A stretch of DNA of 37,418 bases from Plectonema radiosum NIES-515 (GTDB lineage Bacteria > Cyanobacteriota > Cyanobacteriia > Cyanobacteriales > Nostocaceae). Positions 34,301 to 37,418 of the stretch are shown one piece after another. The position numbers and the translations under genes are program-made. How positions within the stretch are numbered: position 1 is the stretch's first letter; each line of letters starts with the position of its first letter. Location: contig NZ_JAOWRF010000335.1 in assembly GCF_025753815.1 (NCBI RefSeq), positions 1 through 37,418 on the forward strand, read 5' to 3'. The notes beneath the pieces were generated by a model. That model was given only the letters and a program-made list of their open reading frames with translations. It was not told the DNA's origin and did no database searches.

Positions 34301-34383
34301 AAATTTATCTGAGCTAGGTTAAAATCTATACCTGAGCTATTGACTAATTCCTCAAGGTGTTGGGGGTGTAAATAGTGCTGCAT
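31318..34383 (-). CDS. CyRepA1-type plasmid replication protein (DUF3854/TOPRIM-like plus helicase)
   Basis: A 1021-residue protein. The N-terminal third has a TOPRIM-like DUF3854 primase-type domain: acidic residues E166 (IIICEGVKKAAALL), D225/E227 (CFDFE) and D267 (KGVDEFI). The middle is a P-loop helicase: Walker A SAKGTGKTT (329-337), Walker B/DExx IIILDEVEQ (405-413), and later helicase motifs such as VFVTPSLGTGIS and SEARQALARVRD. This primase-helicase combination is that of the cyanobacterial CyRepA1 plasmid replication initiators. It is intact, yet lies on a chromosomal segment next to era and ldhA, so an integrated plasmid or mobile element is likely. No partition genes or relaxase are visible beside it. 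Confidence 0.82.
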   Translation of the reverse strand: MQHYLHPQHLEELVNSSGIDFNLAQINFRSLQDRTAYEYLLISERLPRKNSGMVKNEWLQRYAHITAGGWWCSGLDPLDNWQMMEWGCFKPNQPRLNQNSKSIKYEHPPSTPTRVFCLRVTLGIWQQVAKRYNIAIPEDINIADNGEAVGFWEWVMQRNIPIIICEGVKKAAALLTQGYVAIAVPGITSGYRVVKDEFGQVTSRQLIPDLAAFAITKRTCYICFDFETEPKKIAAVNNAISQLGFLFQGKSCPVQVIELPGKEKGVDEFIVAKNAGAFEQVYRQSVDLEVYIAQTKPHTALTIPPALTLNRRYLGEVPFPASGLVGVKSAKGTGKTTALQAVVNQAKSQNKPVLLITHRIQLGRFLCEKIGINWKIRSQRFSAQSLGLCIDSLWKLNPEDWHGAIIILDEVEQSLWHLLNSNTCKDKRIKIFKVFQQLITTVLTTGGLIIAQDADLSDVSLEYLQGLAGIKLTPWVVVNQWKPERGWDVTFYDSPNPTPLIHQLELELLAGRKCYITTDSRSGRYSCETIEGYLKERLERLQKEFPKTLVVSSHTTNTPGHKAVDFVAEINQKVTEYNAVFVTPSLGTGISIDVEHFDSVYGIFQGVITDSEARQALARVRDDVPRIVWCAKRGIGLIGSGSTNYRLLSHWYQENQKENLALLSPLHKIDVDLPSVYDPIHLRSWAKMSARVNASITFYRKSMKENLIADGHQIWVRSNAVNNNIIRDLRLAFLATDADESVTRRRLILNIVKVQKDWSQSRQKAKEIKHKIQEIKRQNQLSAAIAVTNARDIDDGEYQQLLVKHSLTDGERNQIDKYILKKRYGVEVTPLLKLRNDKGYYSQLLTHYYLTHESEYFWVRDKQEWYQQLSWGEGKVFLPDIKTYTLKVEALRALGMQQFLEAGRRFSENDADLILLKNTALQCSKHIRRTLGINLVQDKERVLGMKILGRLLNLLGLKLKRVNEVFQIDLATLDDGRKDIFAVWNERDELMLVNVKGVPCEIVDNPSDWKGEAILVQAKTR

Positions 34384-34524
34384 CAGGTAAGGCGAAAATG
34401 CGAAACGACCGAGTTACAAGGTATCATGCATCTGCGGATGATTCATATGTGGTGTCGTCTAGTTTGATGATGCTTTTAACACTTTGTTATAAAAAAGACA
34501 CAGTTGCATTTATGAAAGGGCTGT

Positions 34525-34618
34525 CTAGTCTCGTGTATTGCTCTGGTAATATTTTTGTATTGTGATATTTATTGGTATTAAATTTTGAGGAATCAGTACA
34601 ATACTTAGAAGAGACTAG
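34525..34618. repeat. Small MITE-like inverted-repeat element
   Basis: CTAGTCTC (34525-34532) is answered by GAGACTAG (34611-34618). Just inside, GTGTATTG is answered by CAATAC. The 78-bp interior is AT-rich and non-coding. Only one copy is seen in the window. Confidence 0.4.
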
Positions 34619-34667
34619 GGGCTAATATCATGACAGGTTTATTACTTACTTTTGTTTAGACGTTCCA

Positions 34668-34696
34668 GTAGAGATGTTCCGCTGGAACGTCTCTAC
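34668..34696. repeat. GTAGAGAC-family hairpin
   Basis: GTAGAGATGTTCC, loop GCT, GGAACGTCTCTAC: a 13-bp stem with one G-T wobble. Confidence 0.75.
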
Positions 34697-34746
34697 GACG
34701 GTAGGTAGGTTTTTATTACTGTTAATTAAACGGACATGATATGTAT

Positions 34747-34775
34747 GTAGAGACGTAGCATTGCTACGTCTTTAC
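34747..34775. repeat. GTAGAGAC-family hairpin, GTAGC-type core
   Basis: GTAGAGACGTAGC, loop ATT, GCTACGTCTTTAC: a 13-bp stem with one mismatch. The core differs from the neighbouring copy on both arms at once. Confidence 0.75.
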
Positions 34776-34984
34776 GAGGATTTGGGGCTTAACTGGGTTT
34801 GACCTGACATCTTGCATCATTCTCAACAACCGCCTTAGAATGAATTCTAAGGCTGATAGCTAAAGTCTTCTTAAGAAGACTGAACAAGGGTTTGAGTCTA
34901 CTTGAGTGGAATGCGCGCTAAAAGTCTGTGAAATTTATTTCTGGGTGGGCAATGCTGCTAATCGAGAATGGTGCAAGATGTGAG

Positions 34985-36013
34985 TCAAGACTTTTGTTCG
35001 CCAACTACTAGCTTAGTCGGTTCAGCGCGAATCTCATTTGCACAGGGACGATTGTGTTCAACATCAGTAATATTGCCTATAGTTGTCTCTGCAATTTTAC
35101 TTACGGCATTTTCCGTAAAAAACGCTTGATGTCCGGTAACCAGAACGTTGGGAAACATTATCAAACGCTCGAAAACGTCATCCTGAATAATCGCACTAGA
35201 CAAATCCTCAAAAAATAAATCTGCCTCCTGCTCGTATACATCAATACCCAAAGAGCCGATTTTACCTGATTTCAAGCCTTTGGTGACGGCTGTGGCATCA
35301 ATTAGCGCACCTCGACTAGTGTTAATCAGCATCACACCGGATTTCATCTGTTCTACTGCCTTGTCGTTAATTAAATGATGAGTTTCTGGCATTAGGGGAC
35401 AATGCAATGAGATAATATCAGAGTTGGCGAATAATTCCTTCTTCTCAACATACTTCGCACCCAATGCTTCAAGTTCTGGGTTGCGATACACGTCGTAGGC
35501 GAGGAGACTCAAACCAAATCCTTTCATAATTTGGGCGAGAATTTGACCGATTTTACCAGTACCGATAATCCCGACGGTGCGTCCGTGCAAATCAAATCCC
35601 AAGAGTCCATCGAGGGAAAAATTGCCTTCACGGATGCGGTTATAAGCGCGATGAATCTTGCGATTGAGGCAGAGAATGAGTCCTACGGTGTGTTCTGCCA
35701 CTGCGTAGGGTGAGTAAGCGGGAACACGGACAACGGTAATTCCTAACTCGTCTGCGGCTTTTAAATCTACGTTGTTGAAGCCGGCACAACGTAATGCTAA
35801 AAGACGAGTTCCCCCTGATGCTAAAATCTCTAAAGTTGCGGCATCAGCTTGGTCATGTACAAATACACAAACTGCCGGAAATCCAGCGGCTAAAATGGCA
35901 GTATCCTTATTGAGACGGGGTTCAAAGAAGACTAGATCGTGTTCGTTGCGAGAATTTGCAGCCTCTAAAAACTGGCGATCGTAGACTTTTGTACTGAAGA
36001 CTGCTACTTTCAC
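34985..36013 (-). CDS. ldhA: D-lactate dehydrogenase (D-isomer 2-hydroxyacid dehydrogenase)
   Basis: A 342-residue NAD-dependent enzyme that interconverts pyruvate and D-lactate. The Rossmann motif is GIIGTGKIG (148-156), with the adenine-ribose Asp in AYDVY. The catalytic set is R234 (NTSRGALID), E263 (DVYEQE) and H295 (VTGHQAFF), close to lactobacillal D-LDH positions. The sequence [10 protein letters not shown] and the length are typical of the ldhA/ddh subgroup, which includes cyanobacterial D-LDH. Full length, ATG start. Its upstream region (36031-36159) is part of a block that recurs at 37053-37170. Confidence 0.92.
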   Translation of the reverse strand: MKVAVFSTKVYDRQFLEAANSRNEHDLVFFEPRLNKDTAILAAGFPAVCVFVHDQADAATLEILASGGTRLLALRCAGFNNVDLKAADELGITVVRVPAYSPYAVAEHTVGLILCLNRKIHRAYNRIREGNFSLDGLLGFDLHGRTVGIIGTGKIGQILAQIMKGFGLSLLAYDVYRNPELEALGAKYVEKKELFANSDIISLHCPLMPETHHLINDKAVEQMKSGVMLINTSRGALIDATAVTKGLKSGKIGSLGIDVYEQEADLFFEDLSSAIIQDDVFERLIMFPNVLVTGHQAFFTENAVSKIAETTIGNITDVEHNRPCANEIRAEPTKLVVGEQKS

Positions 36014-36030
36014 TCTTCACCTCAGCTATA

Positions 36031-36159
36031 TGCTGTATGGCTTTCCTTATAAATGATAGCTTAATGTGAAGTTATGCGATCGCTCTTGTAACGATTGTCA
36101 GTCTTAAGGATTCGCGAATATTCCCGTGATATCAAATTAAAGCAAATATTTAGGATTCA
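36031..36159. repeat. Direct repeat, copy 1
   Basis: Starts TGCTGTATGGCTTT and includes GCGATCGCTCTTGTAACG, then GCGAATATTCCCGTGATATC and ends near TTTAGGATTCA. It matches 37053-37170 in order with small gaps and substitutions. Confidence 0.85.
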
Positions 36160-36181
36160 TTACACATCTTTGAAAAACAAT

Positions 36182-36208
36182 GTAGACACGTTACATGTAA
36201 CGTCTCTA
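36182..36208. repeat. GTAGAGAC-family hairpin, TTACATGTAA core
   Basis: GTAGACACGTTACATGTAACGT..., with mismatches in the outer arm. Near-copy of 36383-36410. Confidence 0.65.
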
Positions 36209-36382
36209 GGGGTTTGGTGGTAACGCATCATTAATTCTACGCGGTAATACTTTCCTGATTTACGCAAAAACCCTCTCTAACCGATGAATCTTGGTGTCCT
36301 TGGGGCCCTTGGCGGTTCGTTATTTCATCATTCTGCCTAAATCCTAACTTTACAGCAATTTTCGGGTAAATAGACCCTTATT

Positions 36383-36410
36383 GTAGAGACGTTACATGTA
36401 ACGTCTCTAC
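36383..36410. repeat. GTAGAGAC-family hairpin, perfect 28-nt palindrome
   Basis: GTAGAGACGTTACA is joined to its exact reverse complement. Located 27 bp past the end of the toxin relic on its strand. Confidence 0.8.
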
Positions 36411-36436
36411 ATAGGTTTTGGTTTTTGATGTGTGGT

Positions 36437-36760
36437 TCAAATAGATGAAAATTGCTGTAATAGTGATATCGAGCAGACGCGAAAATCAATGCGATCGCCG
36501 CTAATAAAGTAAATAATACGATGTTCTTGGGTGAGTCGCCGTGACCATGCATCCGAATCTAAGTATTTCAATGGTTCTGGCTTACCAATACCTATAAACG
36601 GATCTCGCATAATTGCTTCAATTAAGTCAAACGCACGCAATGCAGTTTTGCGATTTGTTTTTACCCAATAAGCAAGGTCTTCTCTAAATTCTGGATGAAA
36701 AACAGCATCTCGAACTTTTATTTCCTGGGGTTGGGTTTCATTCTTCTTTTTCTTCGTCAA
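36437..36760 (-). pseudogene. Frameshifted Txe/YoeB-family toxin
   Basis: The frame encodes the YoeB fold of this mRNA-interferase family: VFHPEFREDLAYWVKTNRK, GKPEPLKYLDSDAWSRRLTQ, then EHRIIYF. YoeB proteins must end in a catalytic R-Y-H-Y. Here that tail (SARYHYY) is found only in the +1 frame (near 36462-36480), after a slip close to the HIP1 site at 36491-36498. In the original frame the tail is RVCSISLLQQ, so the catalytic His and Tyr are lost. The only in-frame start is a TTG at 36760, while the ATG overlapping the antitoxin stop leads to an early stop. Probably inactive. Confidence 0.75.
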
Positions 36761-37034
36761 TACCCAACTCAGTAGCGTAGTTCGTTAATGCTTTGAGGTT
36801 CTAAAGTTCTAGCTTTTGCTCTTGACAAAGCTGTCAACAGGCGGGTAGCATTTTTCGGTGAGCGAAGTAAATAAGCTGTTTCTAGTAAACTGTTTAGTTC
36901 CTCAACAGCAATTATGGCAACGCTTTCGCCTTCTTGTCGCGTAATAATTACGACCAGAGCGATCGCTAACTACTTGCTCACACAGTTGGGCGTTTTCTGG
37001 CACTAGCATCATTTAAGGTTGTCTGATTGGACAT
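36738..37034 (-). pseudogene. YefM/Phd-type antitoxin relic with multiple frameshifts
   Basis: Pieces in different frames spell a complete YefM-like antitoxin: MSNQTTLNDASARK at the ATG (37034), AQLCEQVVSDRS in another frame, VVIITRQEGESVAIIAVEEL with NSLLETAYLLRSPKNATRL in a third, and finally ATELGIDEEKEE with a TGA at 36740-36738. At least three frame changes prevent translation of an intact protein. The end overlaps the toxin start region, as in normal yefM-yoeB operons. Confidence 0.8.
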
Positions 37035-37052
37035 GATGAGAGTTTTTTGTTT

Positions 37053-37170
37053 TGCTGTATGGCTTTTGACTAGATCATAACTTGAGGCGATCGCTCTTGT
37101 AACGATTGTCAGCCTTAGGCATTGGCGAATATTCCCGTGATATCAAATTAAAGCAAAAATTTAGGATTCA
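37053..37170. repeat. Direct repeat, copy 2
   Basis: Upstream of the antitoxin relic. It matches the block upstream of ldhA (36031-36159), including GTAACGATTGTCAG and AATATTCCCGTGATATCAAA. Confidence 0.85.
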
Positions 37171-37418
37171 AGATTATTTTCACCCAAAGTCGCACTTGTA
37201 CCAAAGGAAGAGCTAGATTAAATCGTCAAATTCTTGGCTAAAGTTATTCATGGTTGCTCAAGGCGAGAAAGTTGACAGCGTTATAAATTGTTGGTATTCT
37301 TGAACCAGTGCCGAAAACCAAGGCATAATTATCCGGTTTGTAAACCGCAGTTCTGTCAAAACTGACCAGCCTGTTACAGGGTCGAACGGGAAGTCCACGT
37401 TTCGTTAAATTTGTTGAA
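37171..37418. other. Right edge of window, no supported gene
   Basis: A minus-strand frame open from the window edge to a TAA at 37244 (last residues VNFLALSNHE) could be the end of a gene lying outside, but it has no recognisable family. Nothing else is seen. Confidence 0.3.

Larger units (their letters stand above)
34384..34984. other. Repeat-rich region upstream of the replication gene
   Basis: There is no ORF in 601 bp. It holds a ~94-bp element with CTAGTCTC...GTATTG-type inverted ends (34525-34618), two GTAGAGAC-family hairpins and AT-rich DNA. If the replication gene derives from a plasmid, its origin might be here, but no direct iterons or DnaA boxes were recognised. Confidence 0.45.
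36014..36436. other. ldhA upstream region with duplicated block and two hairpins
   Basis: The region contains the first copy of a ~120-bp direct repeat (36031-36159) and two near-identical GTAGAGAC-type hairpins with a TTACATGTAA core (36182-36208 and 36383-36410). No ORF. Confidence 0.6.

Noticed and set aside
37244-37418. Partial minus-strand frame at the window edge
   Set aside because: Open from the edge to TAA but without recognisable family or start; cannot be supported.

Overview
This is a cyanobacterial chromosomal segment. The octamer GCGATCGC (HIP1) occurs many times. NirA and NarB are of the ferredoxin-dependent cyanobacterial type and are read from a textbook NtcB/NtcA promoter. 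GTTAGGA/GTTTGGA-type heptamer arrays and dispersed GTAGAGAC hairpins point to a filamentous, heterocyst-type (Nostocales-like) genome; I cannot name the species.

Layout. At 0.1-4.8 kb are minus-strand housekeeping or regulatory genes: a DUF3598 protein, FtsX, a HEAT-repeat protein, and a response-regulator/PAS protein whose receiver lacks its phosphoacceptor Asp. At 4.8-6.4 kb is decayed sequence: a sigma-70 fragment ending in an IS200/IS605-like right-end relic, and palindromes. At 6.4-11.45 kb is the most unusual part. Two paralogous long helical proteins flank a secreted coiled-coil protein, followed by a 23-codon stub of a third paralog and three tandem 68-bp terminator-like repeats; a 23-bp direct repeat brackets the region. 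At 11.4-21.8 kb is the nitrate-assimilation locus: nirA, nrtP, narB, then a divergent rhodanese/4-TM pair with a GAF-LuxR regulator, a relic of a second narB 3' end, a PsiE-like membrane protein and the nitrate-reductase-associated protein. Short repeats have entered nirA and narB in frame and have supplied the nirA stop codon.

At 21.8-29 kb are a DJ-1/PfpI relic, an FHA-PrsW fusion protease, a carotenoid oxygenase, a histidine phosphatase and an M14-type (AstE/AspA-like) gene. The last is broken by an IS200/IS605-family TnpB element after TTTAC and again by a TA-flanked MITE; precise removal of each restores the frame at that site. At 29.4-31.1 kb are era and a NarL-type response regulator followed by a second MITE copy. 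At 31.3-34.4 kb is a 1021-residue CyRepA1-type plasmid replication protein in this chromosomal context. At 35-37.4 kb are a D-lactate dehydrogenase and a frameshifted YefM/YoeB toxin-antitoxin relic, with a duplicated ~120-bp block upstream of each.

How it fits together: nitrate enters through NrtP, is reduced by NarB to nitrite and by NirA to ammonium, with expression set by NtcA (nitrogen status) and NtcB (nitrate/nitrite). The 6.4-11 kb cassette looks like an independent accessory module. Its best structural analogy is to ClyA/Xax/Hbl-type alpha-helical pore-forming toxins, but that is inference from architecture only.
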